Source: Pterois miles (lineage: Eukaryota > Chordata > Actinopteri > Perciformes > Scorpaenidae). Taken from it: a stretch of 64,000 bases of DNA. Shown one piece after another: positions 1 to 64,000 of this stretch. Each line of letters opens with the position of its first letter. Positions within the stretch are counted from its first letter, which is position 1. Below the pieces are notes generated by a model. The model ran no database searches and was not told where the DNA came from. It saw only the letters and a program-made list of their open reading frames with translations. The translations under genes were made by a program, and so were the position numbers. The stretch spans positions 1,922,001 to 1,986,000 of the forward strand of contig CAMQGK010000466.1 of NCBI GenBank assembly GCA_947000775.1, in the 5' to 3' direction.

Positions 1-370
1 TCTAGAAGTTGCTATGAACACATCACATCATAGAGTGACTCTTCAAATAATCGCATGCACCCTCTACACAAATATAACAGGAAATCCATTAGCACACTGA
101 AATTACAGTCTTGATTTATGCCAGTGTACACTCTGGTGTTGTGTGCACAGACTTACAAGCTTAACCTGTGTAAACACTGCAGCATGGAGATGGGCTGCAT
201 CATCATAACTTGCTTCACAGCAGTAGATGATAAAAGTTAGAAAAACAGCTACAGTATATCACGCAGCTAACGCAACCATGAGAAATGTGTTTGAATTACA
301 CATTTGGAGTTTTACCAAGTTTTGGCTGAAAACTTAAAAAAGGTTCTCAGTTTCTCACCCTGGTGTAGCA

Positions 371-468
<98 letters not shown>

Positions 469-475
469 GCCTTAC
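1..475. repeat. dnajc11 intron 13 with long (TG)n microsatellite at 373-467
   Basis: Bases 1-372 show no exon on either strand. 373-467 is an uninterrupted (TG) tract of about 47 units. On the dnajc11 strand it is a CA tract starting just after the exon 13 donor. Confidence 0.9.
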
Positions 476-533
476 CCATCTTGGATTCTTCCGCTTCTAT
501 GATTCTCCTCACAGACTCCTGCATCAGCAGAAC
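476..533 (-). CDS. dnajc11: dnajc11 coding exon 13 (last in window)
   Basis: 19 codons VLLMQESVRRIIEAEESKM plus one base of the next Gly. The donor GTAAGG is followed within about 10 bases by a (CA)n tract on the gene strand. Exon 14 lies beyond base 1. Confidence 0.94.
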
Positions 534-2250
534 CTGCAGAGGAGCCGAGGGAGAAAGAGGAGGAAGAGGAGGAGGAGAACGAAATAGAATAGGATAGAAG
601 AGAGGTTTTCAGACGAGATGAGGAGAGCTGAACCTAGAAACATTCATCAGTGATCCACACACACATGCATGCATGTGAGTACTCACAGCAGACTCTGCCT
701 CGTGCTTCTTCTTGGCGATGTCTGTGGCCGAGCTCTTCCTCTGCAGCTCCAGCTCTCTGAGAGGCACAAAGCAGACATCAACAATCACCCACTGGGATTC
801 ACTGTGGAGGCTCTCTGTGATGACAGCGCCGGTGTGACAGATACCCCCCACAGTATTAACAACACCCATAATCAAACAGTTGCATCTGTGCCCAACTGTG
901 TAGCTCCCTTCAGCTGATGGACATGAAGTTGCTTAATCAAACTATGTAAATTATGTTAAAAACTGCAAAGCTTGAGGTATAGTTCACAGAATCTGGTGAA
1001 TTTGGTACGCTGTTAAATTTTGGCAAAGTGTCAGAGGTCATGAGGACGGGAGATGTACTGACTGTTCTTTCTGTGCTTGTGTATAAGGGATGATGATCAG
1101 TCTGTGGATGGCCATATAGACCAGCAGGGGCCCCACAGTGGCGTAGAAGACAGCACTGGGCAGCAGCTGATCCGTTAGGTGTACAGGAAACAGGTACGTC
1201 TGACTGGCACGCGACAACCTGCACGGAAACAGCAGTACACGCAGCCATTTAGATAACGATGCAGGGAGATAAGGACCCACGAGAGGATGAGATCATTTTT
1301 TGGGGTTGGCCAGTACTTGATCTTGAGTGTGACTCCTTGAGGGACCCCGATGCTGACAGTGGCTGACAGGACACTGTGTCGGCTGATCTTCCTCTCTGCT
1401 CCATATTCCACCACGGTGCCAAACCAGCCTGTCCTGGAAAGGGAGGAACACAAGAAAGTACATGAGTCCATGTTACTGTAGGCAGCTAATGAAGAGCAGG
1501 ACAGGTTAAATGATATAGCCAGTAACACCAGATATTAAAATGTTTTGGGATCAAATGTTCAGCTCAGGCCTATTTAGTTACTTTTTAAAAGATTTAGAAG
1601 AAGAAGAAGAAGATAGTCCTTTATTAGTCCCACGAGGGGAAATTCAATTTTTTCACTCTGTTGTTAACTTATACACGGTACATGCAGACCCAAACACACA
1701 CATGCACAAACATGCAACAATGGAGAGATGTCAGAGTGAGGGGGCTGCTCCTGACAAGCGCCCCGAGCAGTTGGGGGTTTGGTGCCTTGCTCAGGGGCAC
1801 CTCGGCAGTGCCCAAGAGGTAAACTGGCACCTCTCCAGCTACCAGTTCACACTCAGTTCTTGGTCCATGGCAGGACTTGAACCGGTGACCCTCCGGTTCC
1901 CAAGCCAACTCCCTACAGACTGAGCTACTGCCGCCCCAAAAATTGAAAAAAAGTCCCAAGGCGCCGGACATTCACTGTATATTTCCTATCTGGTCTGCAA
2001 AGCAAGGAATTTAAATGTCAAAACAATACACGTTTTTAATCTTACATTATTGTTTTAATAAAAACAATGTTGCATTTAACATCTCTTAACATCGGGGCAG
2101 CTGTGAATCAGGGGGTAGAGCAGGTCGTCCACCAATCGAGAGGCATAGCTATCAGTGTGTGAATGAGAGAATAAGTATTTACATTAGATCCTAATGGGCA
2201 AAGGTGGCACCTTGCATGGCAGCTTCAGTCACCAGTGTGTCAGAGTGTCA

Positions 2251-2345
<95 letters not shown>

Positions 2346-5300
2346 TGTGTGTTGTGTGTGTGAATGCTATGCTGACATGTAGTGTAAAGCACTTTTAGTG
2401 GTCAGCAAACTAGAAAAGCGCTGTATAAGTGCAAGTCCATTTACCATCTTTTTTATTCCTTTTAACTCTCTTGAATTCACTCTGCTTAAACAACCTTTTA
2501 ACAAAATAAACTGTGTTGACAAGACATAACTCATGAATGGGCTAATTAGCCTACTAACAAAATAATGATCTTCTAATAAATAATGTAAACACCCATAAAC
2601 TTGGTGTTATGTTAGCAAGTTATATCAATAAACAAACACAATGGTATTGCTTATAACAGTCACAAAGTCAATAGTGCGAGTGGTAACGTTGATGATGGGA
2701 ATAAACTCTCTTATTAGAAGAAATTATTATTATTTTTTTTTTTTTTTTACATTTCAGATTTACAAATGATCAAAAGGCCAGTTTGAGGTTGTTCAAGAGA
2801 TGGATTCGGCCCGCAGGCCGCCAGTTGAATAGGGATACAGCTAATTATAGTTTCTGTCTTCTATTGTTAAATTTCATTTTACATTAATGTCTATATTTCT
2901 GAATGTTTTATGTATTTATGAATGTTTAATTCTTTTTTATATTATCCTATTATACTATATCACTTCTTTTTATCTCCTGCAGCTCTTTTAATGCTGCACG
3001 TGCTATCTTTGTCTTTTATTTTCCTAACTCTGGCACTTTGTGTTTCTTTTTTGAAAATGTGCTCTATAAATAATATAATATTAATAAATATATAGTTCAA
3101 AATAGTTAAAATATTTTCTGTACAAAATTTAAGTGCAGCCCCAAGTTAATGAAATCAGTCATTTGCAGATCACATACTGTAATTAAATGCTTTATACATT
3201 GCAGGGTGTTTGATATGTAACGCTTAAATTCTCATGTTTTGTTCACTAATGATTGATAATGATTTTTTTTCACAATGTTAAAAAAAAAGCTTGTTATATC
3301 ACAATCATTTCACAATTTTCTTGCAATAACAAGAAAATGTAATTAAAAAAAGAATAATAGAAAGAAAGAATAATTTAATACCAAGCAGAAAAGCAGCGTT
3401 TTCAGTTGGTGTTAAGTTGCTTTGATGAGGAAATTCTATCAACTAATCAATATATTATCTTTTTTTTTTGCACTGTCATGTTTTTGTACATTGCCTGCCT
3501 GGTAAATCAGTTGATTTACAGAAAATAAGTCCTTTGAGACACAATGAGCAGACAGACGTACTTCACAGAGCCTTTCACTTTGGTCTGGTCCTCATCCTGG
3601 AACTTGTACTGGTAGCTCATCATCAGGTAGGAGTGAGGCACACCCAGCTTGGAGATGTAATAATACAGGGTGCATATTAGTAGTGAAACAATAGCAAGTC
3701 TCAGGGGTAAGTAAATCCAATTTCGGTTACATTACAAACTGTATTTACCATATTGCCAGCAGGTAGCTGTGTACTGTATATGTCTGCCTACCTATATGTA
3801 TTTGTGCTTGTGTTTAAGTGTGTGTACCTGCAGAGCTAGAGTAAAGTGGCTGCTCTTTGTGTCTCGGACCAGGCTGGTGGTCATGGCACTGTTGGGCCCC
3901 CAGCGCCACTGCAGGTAACCCATGGTGTTCTGGTCCAGGTGGCGCGCTGTCATCAGAGAACAGGTCGGCCGCAGACCTCGAGGAGAGAACTGCAAACCAC
4001 ACTGGGCTGTCAAGAAACTGGACAGAGGGGAGATAACAGAGAGGACATTGAGGAGAATGGCGTACATATGTTAATACAGTAGTCTCCTATATCAATCAAT
4101 CAGGCCTTACCACCGTGGAGTGATGTTGCGAAACACCTTTAACCCAATTAGAGGTCCAAGTATGTCTCCAGCACCCAACTCCACCTGCAGAGATGAATGC
4201 ACATGTGACTGCTGGTAGACATGTCTGCGCCAGAGTTACTAAAACAATCTTTATTATCCCATCCTAAGATTTAACACAAGCTTTGTAGTTTGTGTGCATG
4301 TGTGTGTACCTCTCCCCAGCCCTTGGCTGACGTAACCCTTCGTACAGTCATGTTAATGTTGCCTCCTCCGTTCCCATTGTGCGTAGAGAGCGACCCAGAC
4401 AGCACTGCTGTGTCAGAGTTTGTCAAAGGAGCCTGAAGAAAGACAGAAAAGTTGGGCCTGAAAGAATACTACAGTGACACTGGCTTAAGTAATGCTAAGT
4501 GGGAGCATGTTTTGTTGTACCTCTATGGACTGGGAAATGTGCATCTTGTTGATTTCAATATGAGGAAATCCTCCTCCTGGCATCTCTTCAAAGTCCTCAT
4601 CATAGCGGTCAAACAGGTCTGTTGCATCCACACCCACGCTGATGGTGCCCTGAATAATGAGGAGTAGGAGAGACTGACTGAATTAATTAAGAAAGAAGGG
4701 AAAGGTTGAGGGACATAATGTAATGAATGTGGAAACCATCCACAGTCAAAATCGAGTTGTGTTACACAATGTATTTAGTAATATCTGCATGAAAGTGGCG
4801 GCCCACACAAGAAACCCGGTGAAAGTAGTGAAGTTGACAGATGAATGCAGTGCAGTTGTGACTTAGAAAACCTTGGGGTTAGTTCTTTGCTGCAGTCTCC
4901 TCTCTTCTCTTTCTCTCTGCAGCCTTTCGTACTCCTCTCGAATTTCTGCTGGAGTTCTCTTCCTCTCCACCACCTACACAGCATCATCACCATAAGGTAT
5001 TGGCAATGACGATATGTTAATGTTAAGTATTTATAAAGCAGCAACAAAACCCCTTGACTCAAAGACAAAAAAGTTTACGTTAGAAAGAATACATACCTCC
5101 CAGCCTTCCACCTCTAACCCCTTCTTCCCGAAGATGTCATAGATGGCTCTGGAGTGAGCATCACTCAGCACTGAGGGGAAAGAGGGCAAATTACAGTTTA
5201 ATTTATTTAGACGTTTTGTGTTTTTGTCTTGATTTCTTTGTGCTCTGAATGGCATTTTTTGGCAATAAAACATTGAAGTGAATGATTTAAATTCCAATTA

Positions 5301-6275
5301 GTGTATACCATGCTTACCTTCATACGCCTGGTGCACCTGGTTGAAAAGCTGTTCAGCCTGGCTTTTCAGCTCTGGGTCTCGATGTTTATCAGGATGGTAG
5401 AGCATACACAGCCTTCGATATGATGCCTTTAGCTCCTCCAATGTAGCCTGTGATAAGTAAGAGGACAGATCTCACTCCTGAGTAGGACTACAACTAACAA
5501 TCATTTTCATTACTGAGTAATCTGCCAAGTACTTTGTTGATTGTTCTATAAAATGCCAGAAATGGTGAGGGCTTCAAATTGATATTTTTGTAAACTTTTC
5601 TTTTTTAATTTACTATAATTTGAGACACATTAAAGTAGGAAATCTACACATTTGAGAGGCAGCAATTTTGCTGCTGAGCTTTGATTATTTATTATCAACA
5701 TTGTTGAAGTATCCTATTTTTTTTAAAGAAACTGAAAACAGCTACCAGTCTACTGACATTGAACACGGAATTAAAGTGTGACAGCGTGCTTCCTGTTAGG
5801 CTATGGTGTCTGCCAGAGTAATACCTTGTGTTACCTAACGTTATCTAGTTTAATGTCCAAGCGCAAGTCCTACAGTCAGGCCTCTCCCTAGTTTATAGAG
5901 AACTGAAATTTGAGAGGGTGCTCATCGATGCGGACATATTATTTTTGCAAACACCCACTTCAAAGTGCAAACACTGGCTGCAATCAAGTAAAGCATATGC
6001 TGAAATATCTCGATTTTCATGCCTCTGCAGCATCAACCGGTCTCAACCTCCACGGATGATGGTGCTGATGAAGAAGACCGTCATTCAACTGGAGGAAGAT
6101 GCACCGACCGCAGACCGGTTTCTCAATACAAATCAACACGACAATCACGGCGAAAGGTCCGTCACCATTCGGCGTCCCTATAATACTGTATAAACCGTAC
6201 CTCTTTCCTGACGTTGAGTAACGAGTAGTAGTCCTGGTTATCAAACTCAAAATCATCATCTAAGGACGCCGCCAT
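476..6275 (-). CDS. dnajc11: dnajc11 (DnaJ homolog subfamily C member 11), 5' thirteen coding exons, partial
   Basis: DNAJC11 is a J-domain co-chaperone of mitochondria, associated with the MICOS/MIB cristae complex (family knowledge). Thirteen minus-strand exons with GT-AG boundaries join without a frame break to 461 codons plus one base; the human protein is about 559 residues, so roughly the last 100 residues lie left of base 1. The J-domain occupies about residues 15-85, with the catalytic HPD at residues 43-45 in the string CMLYHPDKHRDPE. The middle part (about 128-370) matches the conserved DNAJC11 beta-rich region (QWRWG, VVEYGAERKISRH), and the last exons enter the conserved DUF3395 region (RRIIEAEESKM). 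The start is the first ATG of exon 1 (MAASLDDDFEFDNQDYYSLL). The gene lies head to head with camta1, as in human. No broken exon was seen; which fish paralogue this is cannot be told. Confidence 0.96.
687..756 (-). CDS. dnajc11: dnajc11 coding exon 12
   Basis: One base completing a Gln codon, then 23 codons ELELQRKSSATDIAKKKHEA ESA. Acceptor CTCAG, donor GTGAGT. Conserved helical segment preceding DUF3395. Confidence 0.93.
1063..1218 (-). CDS. dnajc11: dnajc11 coding exon 11
   Basis: Encodes LSRASQTYLFPVHLTDQLLP and SAVFYATVGPLLVYMAIHRL, including a hydrophobic stretch, ending AQKE. The donor GTCAGT was chosen because it alone joins exon 12 in frame. Confidence 0.93.
1317..1433 (-). CDS. dnajc11: dnajc11 coding exon 10
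   Basis: Completes the split Lys and encodes TGWFGTVVEYGAERKISRHS followed by VLSATVSIGVPQGVTLKI, nearly identical to human. Ends AA for a second split Lys. Confidence 0.96.
1594..1937 (-). mobile_element. tRNA-derived SINE
   Basis: Read on the minus strand, the element opens with a tRNA-like head: an A-box-like GTAGCTCAGTCTGTAGGGAG, then a B-box GGTTCAAGTCC (1873-1883). A body follows, and the tail ends in a conserved block (1613-1650) and a (CTT)n run. The tail block recurs at 56676-56735. It sits in dnajc11 intron 9. Family name not assigned. Confidence 0.85.
2095..2446 (+). mobile_element. second SINE-like element carrying an expanded (GT)n
   Basis: The head resembles the A-box half of a tRNA-type fish SINE (GTGAATCAGGGGGTAGAGCA). 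The B-box region looks deleted. The tail contains the common fish motif GTAAAGCACTTTTAGTGGTC and AAAGCGCTGTATAAGTGCA. A (GT)n of about 105 bases (2255-2362) expanded inside it. Confidence 0.7.
2790..2834. mobile_element. hAT-type transposon end fragment
   Basis: The string GGATTCGGCCCGCAGGCCGC followed by CAGTTGAATAG resembles the terminal part of Charlie-like hAT elements in fish. Only a remnant; assignment rests on motif memory. Confidence 0.4.
2835..3561. other. AT-rich intron sequence, no feature recognised
   Basis: AT-rich part of dnajc11 intron 9 with short A/T runs. No exon, RNA gene or clear element end was seen. Confidence 0.6.
3562..3647 (-). CDS. dnajc11: dnajc11 coding exon 9
   Basis: 28 codons plus two bases, LGVPHSYLMMSYQYKFQDED then QTKVKGSV. 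The Lys codon is split AA|G with exon 10. The acceptor CCAAG has a weak pyrimidine tract. Confidence 0.93.
3828..4017 (-). CDS. dnajc11: dnajc11 coding exon 8
   Basis: One base plus 63 codons, FLTAQCGLQFSPRGLRPTCS through VRDTKSSHFTLALQ, including the conserved TMGYLQWRWG. This is the longest dnajc11 exon in the window. Acceptor TCCAG, donor GTACAC. Confidence 0.96.
4111..4184 (-). CDS. dnajc11: dnajc11 coding exon 7
   Basis: 24 codons plus two bases: VELGAGDILGPLIGLKVFRN then ITPR. The split TG|T codon gives the conserved Cys at the junction with exon 8. Donor GTAAGG. Confidence 0.94.
4310..4432 (-). CDS. dnajc11: dnajc11 coding exon 6
   Basis: 41 codons, APLTNSDTAVLSGSLSTHNG through RRVTSAKGWGE. 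Phase 0 at both ends. Clear match to the human segment with conserved LSGSLSTxNGNGGG. Confidence 0.95.
4521..4649 (-). CDS. dnajc11: dnajc11 coding exon 5
   Basis: 43 codons starting GTISVGVDATDLFDRYDEDF and ending INKMHISQSIE, matching the human order. Phase 0 at both ends; acceptor CAG, donor GTACAA. Confidence 0.95.
4872..4973 (-). CDS. dnajc11: dnajc11 coding exon 4
   Basis: 34 codons starting VVERKRTPAEIREEYERLQR, a charged helical linker after the J-domain, ending RTNPK. Phase 0 at both ends. Confidence 0.95.
5097..5170 (-). CDS. dnajc11: dnajc11 coding exon 3 (end of J-domain)
   Basis: Encodes VLSDAHSRAIYDIFGKKGLE and the following VEGWE, the last J-domain helix and linker. It takes one base from exon 2 and ends in phase 0 before GTATGT. 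Confidence 0.95.
5318..5447 (-). CDS. dnajc11: dnajc11 coding exon 2 (J-domain, HPD motif)
   Basis: Codons 26-68 plus one base, including YRRLCMLYHPDKHRDPELKS. The HPD motif required to stimulate Hsp70 ATPase is intact. The acceptor is CAG at 5450-5448 and the donor GTAAGC is strong. Confidence 0.96.
5483..5725 (-). mobile_element. degraded hAT-like element (GCTGCAAC family)
   Basis: Starts TAGGACTACAACTAACAATC and contains diverged forms of the ACTAATCGATTA and CTATAAAATGCCAGAAA blocks seen in the better copies at 31080-32353 and 61020-61339. The far end is too decayed to place. Confidence 0.5.
6201..6275 (-). CDS. dnajc11: dnajc11 coding exon 1
   Basis: Codons 1-25, beginning MAASLDDDFEFDNQDYYSLL, the N-terminus and first helix of the J-domain. 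The donor GT follows directly at 6200-6199; phase 0. Confidence 0.95.
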
Positions 6276-6360
6276 GTTTGCGTTTGCTTCGGTCCCGCCC
6301 ACCCCTCCAGTGTCCTGGAAGCTCATTGGCTAGTCACATGAGGAGCGGAAGTAGTTCTAT
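6276..6360 (-). promoter_or_regulatory. dnajc11: candidate dnajc11 proximal promoter
   Basis: Directly upstream of the dnajc11 ATG are a GC box (CCCGCCC, 6294-6300), an inverted CCAAT box (ATTGG, 6324-6328), an E-box-like CACATG and an ETS-like CGGAAG (6346-6351). No TATA box. Typical of a housekeeping mitochondrial gene; the transcription start itself cannot be seen. Confidence 0.55.
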
Positions 6361-8329
6361 CGTCCTCTGGTGGTTGTGTTTCAGTTTTTGAGCTCAGCGC
6401 CAAAAAAGACTTGATACCTCCACAGCCCATATAAGAAGAAAGCAGATTGAGAGGAGTGTCTTTTCTTTTTAGAAGGTATTGTATTTGTCAGTGTGTAAAA
6501 AGAAAAAGTTATTTGCATCGCTTTTCATTGAAAGCAACCGATGAGCTAACTATCGTCTAGCTAACAAACATTCCGAATGCTGATTGGCTGAACAACGACC
6601 CTCATTAACAACTGTTTAACAAGACTTAGCTTAACAGTAGTGGAAAAATACTTTTGAGCAACATTAAAATGATTTAATTATCAAGATTATTACATTGAAA
6701 TCCAAGTTACTACCGAAGGCCCTTATCGTGTCACTTGATATTGTGCTTACTGTTTTGATATTCTCAAACAACGTTAGCCTACGGAACAAATTAGCTAGCT
6801 AATGTCTATGTTCTGGTACTACATAGTTTGGGTCCGGGCCCACTTGGTAATCCAGCTTTGTTGCAGTGATGGAAGAAGTAACTCAGATCAGTAAAAGCAG
6901 CAATAGGTTATCATGTAACAAAATACATCAAATGGATTATTATTATTATATTTAATATTTTTTCAAAATGTAGGCTACTTAAGCATCAAAAGTAACACTA
7001 GCATGCTCGTTGTGCAGAACGTTGGCATGTGAACTACTTTCTACCTCTTTTCCTGCATGTTTCTGTAGGAAATATTGTTCTAGTTACTCCACTACATTAA
7101 TCTGACAGCTTTTATTTATTCGCTTATAGTTTATAAAATAATATGGGTGGAACAAAAGGTGTATAAATGTAATTAGCTTCCGCATGACCAGCTACAGTAC
7201 GACGTTAAAATGCTGCTCACGTTAATGTATCAGTAATGATTATTCAGAAGCATAATTAATGATAATACTTAAAGGAGCGATACATATTGCTGGTAATACT
7301 TATGTACTTGTACTTGAATGCGGGCTTTTTCTTGTAATGGAGTGTACTATTTTTTGTATTTTTGTATTTTATTGTTAAGTAAAGGATCTTAAAACTTCAT
7401 ACGTTATATTATTTTACTCATACATCAACATAAGTGTTTTAATGTTGGCAGCCATGGGGCTAATTTTAAATAGATATAATACTGTCAGGTAGCTTTTACT
7501 TTAGAGGCTCATCCTACTGTTGGATGAAATTTACAGTATTGTTGTAAATAAGATTCATTCACATCAGTTTCAGAGCTAGAATTAGCTGTTTGATTATGAG
7601 GCCATACTTAATTGGTAAGGTACAGTTACCTTCAAATTATACTTAATCCTCAAATAAATACTGACTTTCCACCACTACTCAAAGAGTTTTACAATTTTGT
7701 TCATATATGTTATGCTGTAGTTTCTGCCAGCATTGTTTCTATGAAATGACAATTGTTTTTGTGCATGCAGCATCAGTCCTTCCATCAGACAAAGACGCAC
7801 CGTTTTGTGGGTTTAAATTAAATCGATCTCTTTTTTTGCTAGGATGTTCCTCATTGTCATTCATCATGCTTGAACTCTGACGATGCCAATAGCCTTGTGT
7901 GCCTGCCTCTGCACTTGGAGGCTACGCAGAGAATATACGTAGCTGAAGATGAACCATTCAAAAGCTTAGTTTTCCGTGAAGCGTGTCTACGGAGAGGATT
8001 GTCTCTGTCAAACACAAGGCTTTGGTGCAAAGGCGATATTCTACCCCGAGGCGCAGAGTGACAGTGTGGGTTTGAAACAAGAGCACAGTGGTCCCGGTTG
8101 AACCTCACTATTTAGAGGGAATAGCCTAGGATAACACGGTGGAATTATAAACAGCCCATCAGTGAGAATATTGTGACAGGCTCGTTAAAAGCTTATAATA
8201 CAGCAAGGATACTTCCCGCTAGAGACAAAATACGCATCAAGGGGAGACGGAGGGCATGTTTTTAATTTCATCCTGTAAGTTTTCACCTGACCTACCATCA
8301 CTTCAATTCAATAACACGGCTCAAAGAAA
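6361..8329. other. intergenic region between dnajc11 and camta1
   Basis: Mostly AT-rich sequence with no convincing coding exon. 7860-8060 carries longer open frames but no recognisable protein. May hold shared or distal regulatory DNA, though no specific site is clear. Confidence 0.5.
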
Positions 8330-9111
8330 GCAGGTGGTGAGTGCGCACAGCCTGTGTAGGCGCGCGTGGAGCTGTCCATTCAGCACCGCGAGCTTCAGCA
8401 CCACGAGCCAGTGACAGCACCCGCCGACTAGAAACACTAGATCCCGCATCCAAGTCTCTTCCACTGTCATTTAGATTCAAGAGGGCTTCATAATTTACGG
8501 CGAGACACGACCTTACATCGCGTTTTGTCAACAGTCCGCCGGATTTGCATGTGCAGAAATGAGCGCGCGCGCGCGTTTTTGTATGTGTGCGTAATGTGGA
8601 AAAGGTGTGTGTAGGCCTAGTGTGTGTGTGTGTGTGTGTGTGTGCGTGCGTGCGTGCGTGTGTGTGAGAGAGAAGACGATGATGAGCATGATGATGATGC
8701 TGTGGGAGGCTGTCAAGGTGTCCTCGAATACAGACGTCGTTCGGTGACGTGAGAGAGAGAGCGAGGAAGAGTGCGCGTGAACGCCAGTGGGGGGGCGGGG
8801 CCAACGAGAACAAACGGAAGGATGGAGAGTTCCGCGAGTCACCATCACGGATCCCCGTTGTCAGTCCTCCCCGATCGGACCAATAGGCTCTCTGTACGCG
8901 GCAGGCTCGCCCCCACCCCCCAGCGCGACCCCTCCACACCCCCCACCCCCTCTTCCCAGCCCCGCCCCCCTCCTTGAGCTGTCCTCTCTGTGCACGCGCG
9001 TGTTCCCCCTCCCCTCCACCCCCCCACCTCCACCACCACTAGGTCGAGTCGAGGAGGAGGAGGAGGAGGAAGAGGAGGAGGAGGAGGGATGAGGCGCGCG
9101 GCGGAGGGGAA

Positions 9112-62865
<53,754 letters not shown>

Positions 62866-64000
62866 GTAAGGCAGAAAAGAAGTGATTTATCTTCAGTGAA
62901 ATTTTGCTTTTCAGCCACACAGTCTGAAACATGGAGCAGTAATTTGTTTTAGTCATAAATGTTTAATTAAATCAAGTCTTCAAAACTGTGTTTGAGTCAC
63001 TGAGGTTAAATTTGAAGACTTTGTGATGATGGTCTAATGGTATAAACTCCTACAGAAGACCAGGCCTTTCCTCACTTTTTGGAATTAAGAAAGAAATACT
63101 CTACAACAGGGATCAGCAACCACATCTATCCAAGGGCCAGACCTTTTCTAAGCCCTGTGGAGGGCTGACTTTCAATTAAAAAAACAAACAAACATTTAGT
63201 TATCTAATTGGCCTGTCATTGTTTAATGTTTTCTTCTTTCTTTGATTCTTACGAAATTAATGCGATATTTGTGCTATATTCATGGGAAATTCATGTAATG
63301 TGGTAATAATAATAATGTAATACTCTTGCATGTTTGCACAGCTACATTTGCACATTTACTACCTCAATTATTATTTATTAAAGAACAAAACATTGTAACT
63401 TGCACACTTTGCTAATGTATATAGTATTTTATTGTACATTTGCTAATGTACAGTATATAGTGGGTTATTTTGTGTTTACAATTTTGATTTTTTTTATGCT
63501 AGTTGTTTTAGTCAGGTATATTTATAGTATGTTCCAATATTCTTTATAATTTGATTTCTATGGATATATTTCTTTACTGTTGACATAGATCTATCTATCT
63601 ATCTATCATGATAACTAGTTATTTACTATATAGTAAACCTCATAAAGCTGGCATTTGCTTCAGGGTTATTGTACTGGATTTCATTGTATTACAAAGATGT
63701 TGCTTTTATTAGGTCACCCCACTGAAACTGTGACCCCATAATAGCCGGGCTTGAAGATAATTCAGGATGATTATTTATCGTCTTTCAATGGAATCATATA
63801 GTGATGAAACCATACAGTATTTTGAGATATCAGGATACACAATTATGTTGTCTACATTAATAACAAGCACATGCTAACTCTAAATCTGTAGGGTTCATGT
63901 CAGACCCACTGCCCTTTGTGCATGTCATCCCCTCTCTATCTCCCTGTCATAACTATCAATGTCACTATCTAATAAAGGCAGCAAGCCAAAAAATCTTGAT
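62866..64000 (+). other. start of camta1 intron 11, with hAT end fragment and (CTAT)n
   Basis: 63107-63180 contains CAGGGATCAGCAACC and GGGCCAGACC, resembling a Charlie-type hAT terminus. A CTAT tetranucleotide run lies at about 63588-63607. No further exon before the window end. Confidence 0.55.

Noticed and set aside
373..467. Possible CRISPR-like or tandem array
   Set aside because: Simple dinucleotide microsatellite in a vertebrate intron with no spacers.
1871..1937. tRNA-like A and B boxes on the minus strand
   Set aside because: They form the head of a SINE with a repetitive tail. The sequence cannot be taken as a functional tRNA gene.
6361..8329. A hidden gene between dnajc11 and camta1
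   Set aside because: Short open frames only, no domain and no coherent splice chain. Consistent with intergenic DNA.
8298..8939. 213-residue minus-strand open frame over the CpG-rich region
   Set aside because: Low-complexity and His/Thr-repeat content from the TG tract. Explained by GC-rich promoter DNA.

Overview
The window is vertebrate nuclear DNA, most likely from a percomorph teleost fish. Coding sequence is confined to short exons with GT-AG introns. Dinucleotide (GT)n/(CA)n and CT/GA microsatellites are very dense. tRNA-derived SINEs and small inverted-repeat DNA transposons of fish type fill the introns. Two genes are recognisable, arranged head to head as DNAJC11 and CAMTA1 are on human 1p36.

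Region 1 (1-6275, minus strand) holds the 5' thirteen coding exons of dnajc11, the mitochondrial J-domain protein tied to the MICOS/MIB cristae machinery. All thirteen exons join in phase and give 461 codons plus one base. The remaining C-terminal exons lie beyond base 1.

Region 2 (6276-9088) is the shared upstream region. A compact promoter-like stretch with a GC box, an inverted CCAAT box and an ETS-like site sits next to the dnajc11 start. A CpG-rich block of about 1 kb (about 8330-9330) covers the first camta1 exon.

Region 3 (9089-64000, plus strand) holds the 5' eleven coding exons of camta1, a calmodulin-binding transcription activator, spread over 54 kb. They encode the N-terminus, the complete CG-1 DNA-binding domain, the long Ser/Gly-rich activation region, the TIG/IPT domain and the start of the segment leading to the ankyrin repeats. 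The ankyrin and IQ exons lie past 64000. The exons join in frame to about 992 codons, provided one extra G in a homopolymer of the large exon 8 is discounted. The largest intron (21.6 kb) separates exons 3 and 4.

Points of interest: exon 1 of camta1 can be read in two frames, each matching a plausible N-terminus. A widely conserved exon after the CG-1 domain was not found. Transposon families carry nuclear-receptor-type motifs (perfect DR1 and a perfect ERE-like palindrome) into the introns. Several microsatellites and one SINE tail lie directly against splice sites. Long complementary polypyrimidine and polypurine tracts flank the small exon 4. No bacterial or viral system, CRISPR array, rRNA or functional tRNA was seen.
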